Below, piece by piece: positions 11,713 through 21,894 of a stretch of 64,000 bases of DNA. Within the stretch, counting starts at the first letter, position 1. Each line of letters opens with the position of its first letter. Made by a program: the position numbers and the translations under genes. The notes below the pieces were generated by a model that saw only the letters and a list, made by a program, of their open reading frames with translations, had not been told where the DNA came from and did no database searches. The stretch spans positions 82,472,019-82,536,018 of the forward strand of contig OY829327.1 of assembly GCA_963691655.1 (NCBI GenBank), written 5' to 3'. Origin of the DNA: Toxonevra muliebris. Its lineage: Eukaryota > Arthropoda > Insecta > Diptera > Pallopteridae.

Positions 11713-12979
11713 ATAAATCTGCGTGTGAATAAATGACTACACAGTACAACAAAAAATATCGTCCTTAAATTTTCCAACAGAACTGATCATGAGTTTTCCT
11801 GCAATCTTGTCATACAGTCAGAAAATTAGCGTGTTCGTCAGTCAAAATTTTGCAGCATGTGCTATAACCGGAACTAAGAATTTTTCATTCCATACAACAT
11901 AACCAAAATGACGGCTGAATTCAATTAATGTAAAAACTTTGGAGCAAACATTCAAAACAACGAATCTCCTTATTATACATAAATAAACATACAAATTTTT
12001 ATACAGAAATTTTTCTGTTTACAAAATTTAAAAAAAAAGACAGGCTTCACCGGAGCAAATTGGTACTTTAGACACTTCGGAAAAACATTACATTACATTT
12101 TCCTACGAGGTAAATAAAATAAATAAAAATAATTTTTTGATTCTTGGTGATTCTGTGCGGCACCCCCTCTTGAGTGGCAATGGCCTTCAAAAGTAAAATT
12201 TCCCTAAGATGAGCTTTTCACTTTGCCATTCGGATGTGGGATAAAACTTCCCGCCAAAATTGCACAATTTTTTCTGAAGCTTGAAACTTCCTCGATCAGG
12301 CAGCGACATAGCCGGCGTTTAAATAGCGTTCCTCAGCAAATCGAAGAAAAATTTTCCGAATTCAAATATGGTAGCTGGGTGTAAATGTATATACATATAT
12401 GTATACAAGCATGTATGAAAGTACTTTGATTATGGAGCATATTTCTGAAACAAATAAATGGGAAGTTTTATTGTTGTAATTGTTATTTTCTATGGCGCAC
12501 CTGCAAACTCAAAAACAAGAGCTCTCATATTCTCTCCATAAAGCGGAAGTCATTGAATGTAAAATCTTTTCCGGAATTACTGCATTTGAAGTGACCTTTT
12601 ATTCTTTTCAATGTACAAGAAAGCAAACAACAAAAGCATAAGCATTCAACATTTACCACAAAATAAAATGCATAATGCCAAAGTTGCACACAACAAATTG
12701 CAGGTGCACATTAAACAAACAACAAGAGAAGAAAAGGGAAGAAATCAGACAAATGGAAAATAAAATAATACAAGGGAAATGAATAGAATTGAATTGAGCA
12801 GTTCTGTAAATTCAAACAAAACATTTTGTGGTCATCCAAATAAGCCCACAGCCACGCCCATTAAACACAACGAATGCACTGTGTACGTAGCCTTTGGATA
12901 ATCTTTTCAATACATGCACACACACACACACATACAGGTTTACATTCAGTTTGCCTATAAGTATTTTCAAGATACCTCA
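11713..12979. other. Unassigned sequence with a short CA run
   Basis: 1.3 kb without a supportable gene. It contains an AC microsatellite of eight units near 12916-12932 and AT-rich stretches. A few short ORFs lack splice context or recognisable motifs. Confidence 0.45.
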
Positions 12980-13840
12980 TAGGGATGCTAATCCCGAAAA
13001 ACTTTTCGGGATTCGTGATTTTCGGTACTAAACTTTTTTGCAATCATAGTATGGAGGTCAAAATGAGTTTCGCATTTAGTTATATTTGATGCGAGAAAAA
13101 ATTGTTTCCAAATCGTCCATTGTTTGACTTTTTAATGTCGACAAAGTTTGTAGCAAATTATTTTTTTGTTCTACGAAATTTTGCCTGGAATGCCTAAAAA
13201 CTTGAATAGACTATCGTGTTCTACTTCTGATATATATTTTACACGCTCTGTGAAAAATATAAAAAAAACTATATTTTTCATAGTTTTTCCGCATTGCCAA
13301 TCTGATGATCAAAATAATTTTTATAGATTAAGCGAGAACATTTATAGAAATAGGCTTTTCGATCGATTTAAATCTTCTGCCAACCAGAATCGCCTATAAT
13401 GCCAGAGTTTTTTCAAAACTTTTTACAAATTTTAAAATTTTACCAAATGACTTGCAACTGAACATATTTTTGGATGAAAAATAATACAAATAGTTTTTCA
13501 TATTTTTCACTTTTGCAATCCGAAAGCATCCTAAAATATTGAAAAAAAAAAGATTTTCCATATAAAGCACGTGGATACATCTATTCAAAGTTTAATATGA
13601 TGTCCATTAAAATTTTTGGGCATTTAAACTGAAGTTTCCTAGAGCTAAGAAATTAATATATTCTGTTGGTTTAAAAAAACCTTAATACGAACCGAAAATT
13701 ATATAAAAAAAAAAAATTTGAATTCCAATCAGCTTGTGTAGTTACATACGGATCCCAAAAATCCCGGGATATTTTCTTTTCAATCCCGGGTTTATTTAGC
13801 CTAATTTTATAACAAATCTCGGGAGTCATTGACATCCCTA
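12980..13840. mobile_element. hAT-like MITE with TAGGGATG termini and ATCCCG motifs
   Basis: The left end is TAGGGATGCTAATCCCG. The right end, read inward, is TAGGGATGTCAATGACTCCC. Internal ATCCCG/CGGGAT motifs cluster near both ends (12993-13010 and 13758-13825). Flanking octamers ATACCTCA and ACACCTAT match at only five of eight positions, so the duplication is weak. It is 861 bp with no transposase. Confidence 0.6.
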
Positions 13841-14860
13841 ACACCTATCAAGTAAGGTTGAAAGGCGTTGAAGGCAATCAAAAGTGCCACTTGAGCTTAT
13901 GCAAAATACACTCATCACACTTAAAGAAGAAGGAAGAAGAAAATGAAGCTAAAAAAGAATGTAAAGCTGTCTGCTACTTGGAAGTGCAATTTCTTGTCCA
14001 AAAAGTTCAATTGATGCGCTTGACTTTTGGGCTAGAAATTAAAGTGATGCTCATGTACTAGTACATACACATATCCACTTGACTGTGAAAAATTACAATT
14101 AATATGCATAAAGAAGAATACCGATAAGTTTAGGTATCAAGGCATGCACCCCCTCAAGCTATTGATTTTTAAATATTTAATAATCCCTAGTAAAGGCTTA
14201 AACACAATTGCGACGGACGACAAGAAGTCCGCTGACGGGCACCAGCTGTCGACGACACTGTGCTACATATTTGATCAGCCAATTGTCAGTTTATTGTTAT
14301 TCGAATTCATACGCTTACGAATTATACGCTCTAGTCTCTCTATAGAGATGTCCATTTTTTTCACAATTTACGCGCACGCACTCACAAACACAGAAATTTA
14401 ACGCCCACACAAACAAAAAGAGTTATCTTAAAAAATAAAGACGGTAATAATCCGTCACAAATGTATTTACTTGAACGGATCAGTTGTACACTAAACGCCA
14501 GCCAGTTTCCCCTCGTCCGTCGATATTGAGTTTGAGGCGTAACTTTATGTTGTTTTTGGTAAGCCCGAACGCTCAATACTTATATGTCAACACATACTTG
14601 CACATGCAAGAAACCCAACGGGCCCGATTGTCAGCAGCTCGCCTGAGGAGCAAAAGGTCAGCACTTTTTTTTTTTTGTTTTGTTAACGACCACTTGCCGC
14701 CGAAAAGCAATCGTTTCCGAATCAAACAACGACAAGATCGTCGTAATTTCATAGGGTGGGCAGACTATACTTTTTTTCGTTTTCAAACTGAAGTTTTCAG
14801 TAAACTCATCGTTTTCGAGCCTATAAACTTTTCATTATATTTTGGTCACACTAAAAAAAA
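13841..14860. other. Unassigned sequence
   Basis: No repeat partner was found in the window. It holds several short ORFs, none with convincing domains. The 14141-14400 stretch is relatively GC-rich (CGACGGACGACAAGAAGTCC) and could belong to a host transcript, but I cannot define an exon. Confidence 0.35.
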
Positions 14861-15000
14861 AATGCAAACGAAATTGAAAAATAAACGTAGGAGTCAGTCG
14901 CGTGTGGTTTTAAAGCGAAGCGGTCATCGGCAATTGTTGAAAATAATTAAAAGGTATGAATATAAATTAGATTGAAAAATTATAACAAATGAAAAAATAC

Positions 15001-15165
15001 CATATAATGTGTGTATATCTTTTGTATTTGCAGATAGAAAATTTCGGCTTCAACCAATTTGAAGCAGCAATGAAGAAGACGGCATCCAGTCTTTTAGAAT
15101 ATTGTAGAGCAAGGCAGTGGAAAAAAGCTAACGAACTGCTGACGCAAAGATCTCATGAGAGGCCT
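15001..15165 (+). CDS. Possible host exon fragment (hypothetical)
   Basis: After a plausible acceptor (TTTGTATTTGCAG ending near 15032), an open frame reads IENFGFNQFEAAMKKTASS, then LLEYCRARQWKKANELL. It is an amphipathic, charged, helix-like sequence quite unlike the surrounding repeats. It is open for about 45 codons and then enters inverted-repeat DNA at about 15160. The upstream open frame ending KIIKR at 14954 has a donor (AAAAG|GTATGA), but joining the two gives a stop, so they are not simply consecutive exons. I do not recognise the product. Treat it as a lead only. Confidence 0.22.
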
Positions 15166-15320
15166 TTCGAAGCACTCCAAAAGAAGCGTAAACGGAGTGC
15201 TTTTTTCCAATGACATGCAATGTTAAAAACGTAATGTTGTGTCATACGGAGAGGAAGCGCCTACAGTTGACTTGTCAGCACTCCGAAAGGCCTTTTGGAG
15301 TTCTTTTTTCCCGTTGGGAA
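15157..15320. repeat. Inverted-repeat block with AGGCCTTTCG and AGCACTCC motifs
   Basis: GAGGCCTTTCGAAGCACTCC near 15160 recurs as the complement of GCACTCCGAAAGGCCTTTTG near 15280. The arms are short and imperfect, around a spacer of about 100 bp. It looks like the end of a non-autonomous DNA element, but I could not define the opposite boundary or a target duplication. Confidence 0.4.
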
Positions 15321-15333
15321 ATGTCGAGAGGCA

Positions 15334-15760
15334 TTAGACGTTTTTCTTTATTAGCTCTGAGCAGAGCACGAGTTGTCAAAAAACGTAATCGTGTTTCTTT
15401 TTAGCTCTGAGCACTCAGAGCAGAAGTGATTGTGTTTCTTTTTATGTTCAGAGCGCACTCAGAGCGTGCTCTATGAGCTCAGAAGAAATTGACTGAGCAG
15501 AGCAGGGTTGAAAAAAAATGTTGACAGAACACACAAAAATTTGAAATGGCGGACAAGGGCTCAGAATAATTAATTTATCCATTTTGAGGAAAAATAATCA
15601 AAACGATTGAAAAAAACTTTGTTGAAAAATAAACTTGTTATCTGGCAGTTCGTTCTCTATGCGTTTTAAAATTAAATCAGAGTTGTGAGAGCGTGCTCTG
15701 ATCAGAGTGTGCTCGATTAGCTCGTGCTCTGAGTTAAAAAAAAACGCCTATTATTATTAG
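15334..15760. mobile_element. MITE packed with GAGCAC/CAGAGC motifs
   Basis: The left end TTAGACGTTTTTCTTTATTA followed by GCTCTGAGCAGAGCACGAG resembles the right end read inward (ATAGGCGTTTTTTTTTAA, then CTCAGAGCACGAG). Between them, motifs such as GAGCACTCAGAGC and GAGCGTGCTCT recur at 15340-15510 and 15680-15740. It is about 430 bp and non-coding. No clean target duplication was seen. A hAT-like origin is an inference from the motif style. Confidence 0.5.
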
Positions 15761-15881
15761 GTCTGTTCCCGTACTACAGCGTGAACCTGAATAACTGTCA
15801 CACTTGCAAACCTTCTCAGCGTGTATAATTTTACATGTCCTGTTAGGGCTTTTTTGTTGTTACTAAATTTTTAAATAGTTA

Positions 15882-17066
15882 CAGTCTTTTCAACAAGAAT
15901 GTGTTTGTCTTAATTGTACTAATAACTTTAAGTGTTAAGTTGAACTTTATTTCCAACATTCAACATTTCAAATAATCGCAATTAAAATTTCGTTGTTTAA
16001 TCAATTTTTCAAACTGTACTCCGTGTATGCAAAACATTTTTAAGCTGCCATTCTTTGCTCACATCCAAAGGAATCCAAAATGTCCTAGGAAGGTGCTGCA
16101 AATATCTTGAGAAGTTGAAGGCATTCGTTAAGAAATGGAATCAAACTTTTTTTAAGACACCAGAATGTCTACGACTTACGAAATCATTCTGCTTCTAGAG
16201 GAACATCTCAGCAGCAGGATTCGGTGATAGCATGAGTTTTTGAAGCCAATTTTAGCATTACACTTGAATCAACCCAACAAAAACTAGCGCAGAAGGTCAC
16301 TAATTTATCCCTTAGTATATTCCAAAGTCGTGTAATGAATTTCAAATTGAATTCTGAGCTACCATAACCAAACTCTTACTGACGGCAAAACAAACAAAAA
16401 ACTGGCAGGAGTGGGCTGTCGAACATATGGATAATGATTGGAGCGATGTGGTCTTTACAAACTTACAGAATTAATGGACGGCAGGTACCATAAAACGTGC
16501 ATTGTCCATTAAGGGTAGTACGATGGTTCTGAGATTAGTTAAGCATCCAGGAAAAGCTCATGTTTGGGGATGCTTTTCAAGACAGTGTTTCGACAGGATA
16601 ATCACGATTACCAGAAATTTGGATATCCAGTACATAATCCATTTACCAGCATAGACTCTTATCTTCTGGCAATAACTGGTTTGGGGAAAGAAATCGAAAT
16701 TGAGGGCTTTAAGAGGGCAGGACCCTAAACATCAAAGTCGCTTGTGCAGTAAGTGAAAAGAGGAAAATTGGATAAGAATTTTGGACTGCGCCTCTCAATC
16801 TTCAGAAGCTAACCACATTGAAAATTTCTAAGCAATTATTAAGCTTAAAATGAGCTTGAAACGAGAAATTAAGTCGAAATGGCGGTGTTTGCCGCAATCG
16901 TATGCCTCGCGTTACCACGAAATTACTCAAAATTTTAGTAACTGAACAGTATATTTATTTAATTAGCATTGGACAAAGAAACGTTTAAAAATAATGTGGA
17001 ATTTTTTTTTTTGATTGGGGCATTTTTGAAGGACTTAGGCCGAACACGCTCTTGTTGAAAAGACTG
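15882..17066 (+). mobile_element. Degenerate Tc1-like element
   Basis: The left end CAGTCTTTTCAACAAGAATG pairs with the right end read inward, CAGTCTTTTCAACAAGAGCG. TA dinucleotides flank it at 15880-15881 and 17067-17068. The element is 1185 bp and holds a heavily mutated transposase. Confidence 0.88.
16080..16900 (+). pseudogene. Tc1-type (probable DD34E) transposase remnant
   Basis: No long frame survives, but islands match the Tc1 catalytic domain. GKAHVWGCFS (about 16553-16580) corresponds to the conserved VWGCFS strand. The later QSSEANHIENF (about 16798-16830) sits where Tc1 transposases have their PDLNPIENLW block with the last catalytic glutamate. Multiple stops and frameshifts make it inactive. 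Calling it DD34E rests on the IEN signature, since spacing cannot be measured reliably. Confidence 0.65.
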
Positions 17067-17126
17067 TATATTTGTAAAAACTTAATTTACATGAAGCTGC
17101 AGCTGGCAATTAAACTTTAAACGACA

Positions 17127-18580
17127 TGGATGCGAAAAGCGTGTTTGTACTAGAACGCCACTAAGCTGGTGAAACAAATAGTGAGATTGTGAAAAAGCTT
17201 AAAAAATTTAATAACAATCGCCGATTTATTCAGCGAAAGGTTGAGAGATATAAGAAAAGTGGAGAAGTTAAAATAAAGAAAAAAACCGTACAGAAAACGT
17301 TCTATCCGGACGACGGCGGAGAGCAAAAAAATGGCGTGAAAGGATTTGTAGGAGTAGAGGAGAGTCAACCAGAAAACTCGTGAAAGATCTCAACAGAAGC
17401 CAACATTATGGCCATTTAATTGTGAAAAAGGATCTGGGACTAAAGGCTTATAAAAAAAGCGGATTCTTGGTCTCGCAACAAAACACCGACAAATGAGGAC
17501 TAAAAAATGCCAGCTGCGAAATAATTTTTTATTGTGTAAAATTATTTTCATTGCAACAGCCGCACAATTCGCAGAACGATAGACTGTACGCAAAAAGAAT
17601 GTCTGATGTTCCGGCAACTAGCTAAGGGGGGGAGCGATTCCAAAATGCTTAATCCGTCATGGTATGGAGAGCCATTTACAAAAGAGGCAAACATCCCCTT
17701 CTGTTTATTGACAAAGGTGTGAAAATTAATTTGGGATACTATCAGCAAGAAGTCCCCATAAAGCATTTGATTCCTTATGCCAAGTAACTAACTCTTCGGT
17801 GAAGATCCATTTTGTTTTCAACAAGATTCCGCGCCTGCTCGCAAAGCAAAACTAAATTGTGTATTAACGAGCACAAGGCAGAAGTGAAACTTCTTGTGAA
17901 CTAATAGCAACCAAATGAAATTTTTCAATCGCTAAATTTTTTACTTCATTGGTTTGTGTTTTTTAATTTCATTTGCTTGTGTTTCGTTTAGTTCACAAGA
18001 AGTTTCACTTCTGCCTTGTGTTCGTTAATACATAACCAATTTTTTTTTTGGGATTAATGCTAGAACAAAAATTGCAACTCTGTACCGGTAATGTCGATGA
18101 CAATTGTAGACGAACTCTTTTTGTGTACGACATCTTCATGTAATTCCTTGGAGATTTGCGCCATCTGTATGTGAAATGTATAACTGTCATAAACTTTAAG
18201 ATGGCGACGCTACACATTGCTCTTTCTGCCATAGGCGTGTGTGTGTGTGTGTGTGTAATTAATATGTTATATTGAATTAAAACTATTTATGAATCGTTTA
18301 TTATGTAGTTTGCTCGTGAATTCAGTTACAGAATATTGATATTTAGCCCCTCATGCACATTGCTCGACAAAATTATGTCGTATTGCAAACTTACGCGCGA
18401 CGTCACATCCAGTTGGTTTTACTCTAGGACAAGAGAAAAGAAGTTTCACTTTAAAAAGTGTTAAGGGTTGGTGTCGTGACAATTTGCTTCGTTTTATTTT
18501 CACTGAAGAATGGCCCTCATCTTTGCCGGGCTTAAATCCCTTGAATTTTTGCATTTGGGATTACATGATCTGGTTCACGG
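17127..18580 (+). pseudogene. Second degenerate Tc1/mariner transposase, split by repeat A
   Basis: ATG 17127 begins MDAKSVFVLERH followed by a stop. The helix-turn-helix part continues as ETNSEIVKKLKKFNNNRRFI and reaches about 17380. FQQDSAPARKAK with the second catalytic aspartate is at about 17818-17853. The frame is then interrupted by a 595-bp copy of family A (17857-18451). It resumes as TEEWPSSLPGLNPLNFCIWD at about 18500-18565, where the usual PDLNP and LDF acidic residues have become G and N. Stops, frameshifts, the insertion and lost acidic residues all make it dead. I could not define its terminal inverted repeats. Confidence 0.75.
17857..18451 (+). mobile_element. Foldback non-autonomous repeat family A, copy 1
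   Basis: The left part is an inverted repeat: GTGTATTAACGAGCACAAGG...GAAGTGAAACTTCTTGTG is mirrored about 100 bp later by CACAAGAAGTTTCACTTC...TGTTCGTTAATACA. The body follows, with conserved blocks AATTGCAACTCTGTACCGG, GATGGCGACGCTACACATTG, a GT microsatellite, CCCCTCATGCACATTGCTCG and ACTCTAGGACAAGAGAAAAG, ending GAAGTTTCACTT. Copies at 40288-40882 (+) and 49040-50932 (-) share this order. It lies inside a Tc1-like transposase gene, which dates it as the later insertion. It is non-coding. Confidence 0.85.
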
Positions 18581-19865
18581 TGTACAACGCGGGTGAACGC
18601 GTTGACTCAAAACAACCCAAAAAGTGTTCCCGTATATAAAAAACTTGCAAATGAGAGCGGAGGTGAGAGAGTAAATGTCTTCTTCTTCTTACACGAAATA
18701 GCTCGCACTTTTTCTAGGGTAAAAATGTTAAAAGTGTCAATCATCTGTTTTCTGTTAATTCGCTGTTATGAAAATAAATTGAAAATTTTTAAATTATAAA
18801 TAAATACAGAATTTTTGAGAAAATAAGTGTTATTTCAAATGGAAAATGTTCAAAAGACATTTGCAAATGTATCAATTGTATATTTGTTAAATTTTTAACC
18901 ACATTCTCCACAGATTAATAACGCAAATATCTGTTCGACTTCTGTTGCTGTAGGAGCATCTGCTATTTCGGAATAATTCAAGTGGTGATTGTGAACTAGA
19001 AGATTCTACAGAAGATATCAGGCAAACAATTTATGTTTAATTTTTTTCATTATTTATTTATTTTCTTGTAAGATTTAACAATTTTTATTTTATTAAGTAT
19101 CACAGACACTTTGCTTTTTCGAATTTAACTAAATACATAAAAAAAAAATGACAAACTGCTGCATAAAAGGTCAAAATGACAAACTGCTGCATAATAAAAA
19201 CTATAGAACAAAAAACAAAAAGCATTGGAAACTTTGTCTCGGTTTCTGTAAATGGTTATATTGTACATGTAAACAAGGTATGGCCTGCTTGTTTTGTTAG
19301 ACTAACCGCATACACACAACATTCATATTTTCATATTCGGCTGGCATTCGACCAGCTCTCCATCAAGTGGGATCATCACAAACCACATAATCCCACAACC
19401 CACTCTGGCATTACACAATATAATTTAAACATGCACAAGTTGAATATATACGAGAATATATGGGCGATTGAGTGTTAAGATGTTTTAAGTTCCGAATATG
19501 AAAATTTATGGAAACGCAAATTTCGTGTTACGAATTTCAATTTTTAACACCGATTTGAATAGCGTCTTGAGTCACTTATCATATTGGTGAGTACTTACAG
19601 CCATTGCATACTATGCAAGCAATATGCTGAATGCTTGTAAATGCAGTTAACCCATTTTCTCCCAAAAGTTCACTTTATATATCTGTGAGCTTTAACCTCT
19701 ACTGCATGAATTACTAATCAAAATTTTAGTTGTTATGATATATTTTACTTCAACTTAAAATATTTGCCTTGCTTATTCTTTTGATTGCAGCTTTTTCACA
19801 GTAGTATTTATATGCTAACGAATCTCGGTAATTTTCGTTAGTAATTAAATTATTGATACTTCATA
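18581..19865. other. Unassigned sequence with a short tandem duplication
   Basis: No gene could be supported. AAATGACAAACTGCTGCATA is duplicated in tandem at about 19147-19195. The 100-codon open frame at 19176-19478 begins at a non-ATG codon and has no recognisable motif. Confidence 0.4.
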
Positions 19866-19981
19866 TAAAGGGTTTTCCATTAGGGACATAACAATTACGT
19901 ATCTTTATATGAACGCACCTTCAAACTTTTTCAATGAACTAACAATGTCAAAAGGTTAGTTAAAGTCAACATTTTCATCAT

Positions 19982-21000
19982 AGTTAAGCTCACGAACCAG
20001 CAACGTTTGGAAATTATTAAAAATTACTACCGAATTTCTGAGTCGGTGGTTGCCAATTTTTTCGGTCGTAATAATACCCCCCCCCCCCCCCCCCCCCCCC
20101 GGACAAGCTGTGCGTGCTATAGTGGATAAATTTGAATCCACATTTTCACTATTGGATGTTCCGGTGCCAAAAAGACGTCGTAAAGCTCGATGAGAAGAAA
20201 ATATCGCAGCCGTAAGTGTATCGATTCAAAATGACCCAAATCAGTCGATTCCACGTCGTTCTCAAGAATTGAGCATCGCTCGAACGACACTGTGGCGTAT
20301 TTTACAAAAATATCTTGGCACACATGTTTACAAGATGAAATTGACTCAAGAACTAAAGCCACTTAATCATTTGAAATGCCGAAACTTCTTCAATTGGGTT
20401 CTGGCAAAGCTTGAAGAAAATGAAGAATTTCATCGAAAAATCATTTTCAGCGATAACCCACATGTGCTTCTTGAGACACCGTTGCATCCGCAAAAAGTTA
20501 CTGTTTGGTGCGGTTTACATGCCGCAGGTGTGATTGGGCCGTATTTATTCGTGGATGAAAACAACCGTCATGTTACCGTCAATGGAGAGCGCTATCGTAT
20601 TATGTTGGAAGATTATTTGTGGCCAGAATCGGATCAGCTTGACATCAACGATATATGGTTTCAACAAGACGGTGCCACTAGCCACACAGCACGCGTCACA
20701 ATCGATTTATTAAAAGGCAAATTCGATGAATGTGTTATCTCGTAAATTGGTCCGGTGGAATGGCCCCCTCGTTCATGCGATCTAACGCTATTGGATTTCT
20801 TTTTATGGGGCTATATCAAGTCGCTGGTCTATGCCAACAAGCCAGCAACTTTAGACGAGCTCAAAAACAATATCAAACGCGAAATTGTCAACGTTCCGGT
20901 CGAAATGTGTGCGAGAGTGGTGGAAAATTGGGTCCGAAGAATCGATCGCTGTGAACGGGCTCGTGGTGGTCATATGACCGAAATTGAGTTTCATTCATGA
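19982..21000 (+). pseudogene. DD41D transposase, broken
   Basis: The N-terminal helix-turn-helix coding part (about 19990-20120) is disrupted by a 24-base C run (20077-20100). From 20113 the frame is readable: a second DNA-binding block with SIARTTLWRILQKYLG, then IIFSD with the first catalytic aspartate. It jumps directly to NPHVLLETPLHPQKVTVWCG, apparently missing roughly 20 residues (inferred from family length). WFQQDGATSHTA gives the second aspartate (codon 20668). An in-frame TAA is at 20743, then EWPPRSCDLTLLDFFLWG gives the third (codon 20794). There are 41 residues between the last two aspartates, as in the rosa/Visitor group. It is inactive. Confidence 0.87.
20077..20100 (+). repeat. 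24-base poly-C run inside a transposase gene
   Basis: An uninterrupted C run sits in the N-terminal coding region of the DD41D transposase and destroys the frame. Such a run is prone to slippage and to assembly error, so its exact length is uncertain. Confidence 0.9.
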
Positions 21001-21169
21001 AATGTAATGATTGCACTACACCCACAATAAATTTGAATTCAATAGCTCAAAAAATTCTGTGTTTTATTAGTAGATAAAATTTGTATGTCTTTAATGGAAA
21101 ACGCTTTACATTTGTTTACTTCTTCAAAAAATAACAAAATATGTGACTCTGTATGCGGTAGAGGGTTAA

Positions 21170-21890
21170 GGGGTTATATATGTTTTGGTACGGGAAACTT
21201 AGGGCATATTTGTGATTTTTGTTGGACTATTTGAAATAATTTATTTGAAACTAGCATAACAGGTATATATAGTACATATTCTTACGAAAAAAAGAGTGGT
21301 CGGATATGAAAAAATTTTGAAAATTGCAGAAGTTGTAGCTCTTGTCCTGATGCGCGTTTTTCCTGCAGAGTCTGGCGGTGACCTCGATTGAATGCTAACA
21401 ACTCAACTGTAATCAAAAATACAAAAAATTTACAGTTGTGTACTACAGCGCCGAGTACTTGGATGAAAAATTTTTCTCACACGGAAACCATGTTGCAAAA
21501 AAAAAATTCGAATTTTTGAGTCTCAAAAATGTATTTTAAAAAAATTACAGTATTTAAATACTGAACATGAAAAAATGAACGTTCAAGTACTCCGTATTGT
21601 AACTAGGAAAAAAATTAAAAAAAAAATTAGATGAATTGGTTAAGTATTTTGAGACATCGCGAGACAATGCGCAAATTTTTCACAAAAAATTTCATTCGGA
21701 GAAAATCACGTTTAAAGTTTTGAGTGCACTTTATTCATGAACAGTAGCGCGCTACAAATCGAGTTGCTGCTTATGATCTACTGCTCGGATTGACTTGAAA
21801 TTTTGAACATAAACTCTTGAAAGTATGTTTGTTCGAAATAAGTCATAAACATTTTTTCGATTTTTTGACTCATGAAACGTATATAACCCC
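21170..21890. mobile_element. MITE with GGGGTTATATA termini flanked by TTAA
   Basis: The left end GGGGTTATATATGTTTTGG and the right end read inward, GGGGTTATATACGTTTCATG, are inverted repeats over about 15 bp. TTAA flanks both sides (21166-21169 and 21891-21894). TTAA suggests a piggyBac-like duplication, but piggyBac termini normally begin with CC, and a 3-bp TTA/TAA (PIF/Harbinger-like) reading is also possible. It is 721 bp with no transposase. Confidence 0.65.
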
Positions 21891-21894
21891 TTAA

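Larger units (their letters stand above)
19868..21106 (+). mobile_element. DD41D (rosa/Visitor-type) Tc1/mariner element
   Basis: The left end AAGGGTTTTCCATTAGGGA and the right end read inward, AAGCGTTTTCCATTAAAGA, form imperfect inverted termini. TA lies at 19866-19867 and 21107-21108. It is 1239 bp and carries one transposase gene with a TAA-interrupted but mostly readable frame. Confidence 0.9.

Noticed and set aside
14484..14975. 163-codon plus-strand open frame
   Set aside because: The start is arbitrary, the composition is biased and no domain is visible. Only its last part next to a donor was kept as a weak lead.
19176..19478. 100-codon open frame
   Set aside because: It begins at a non-ATG codon, has no motif and no splice support.
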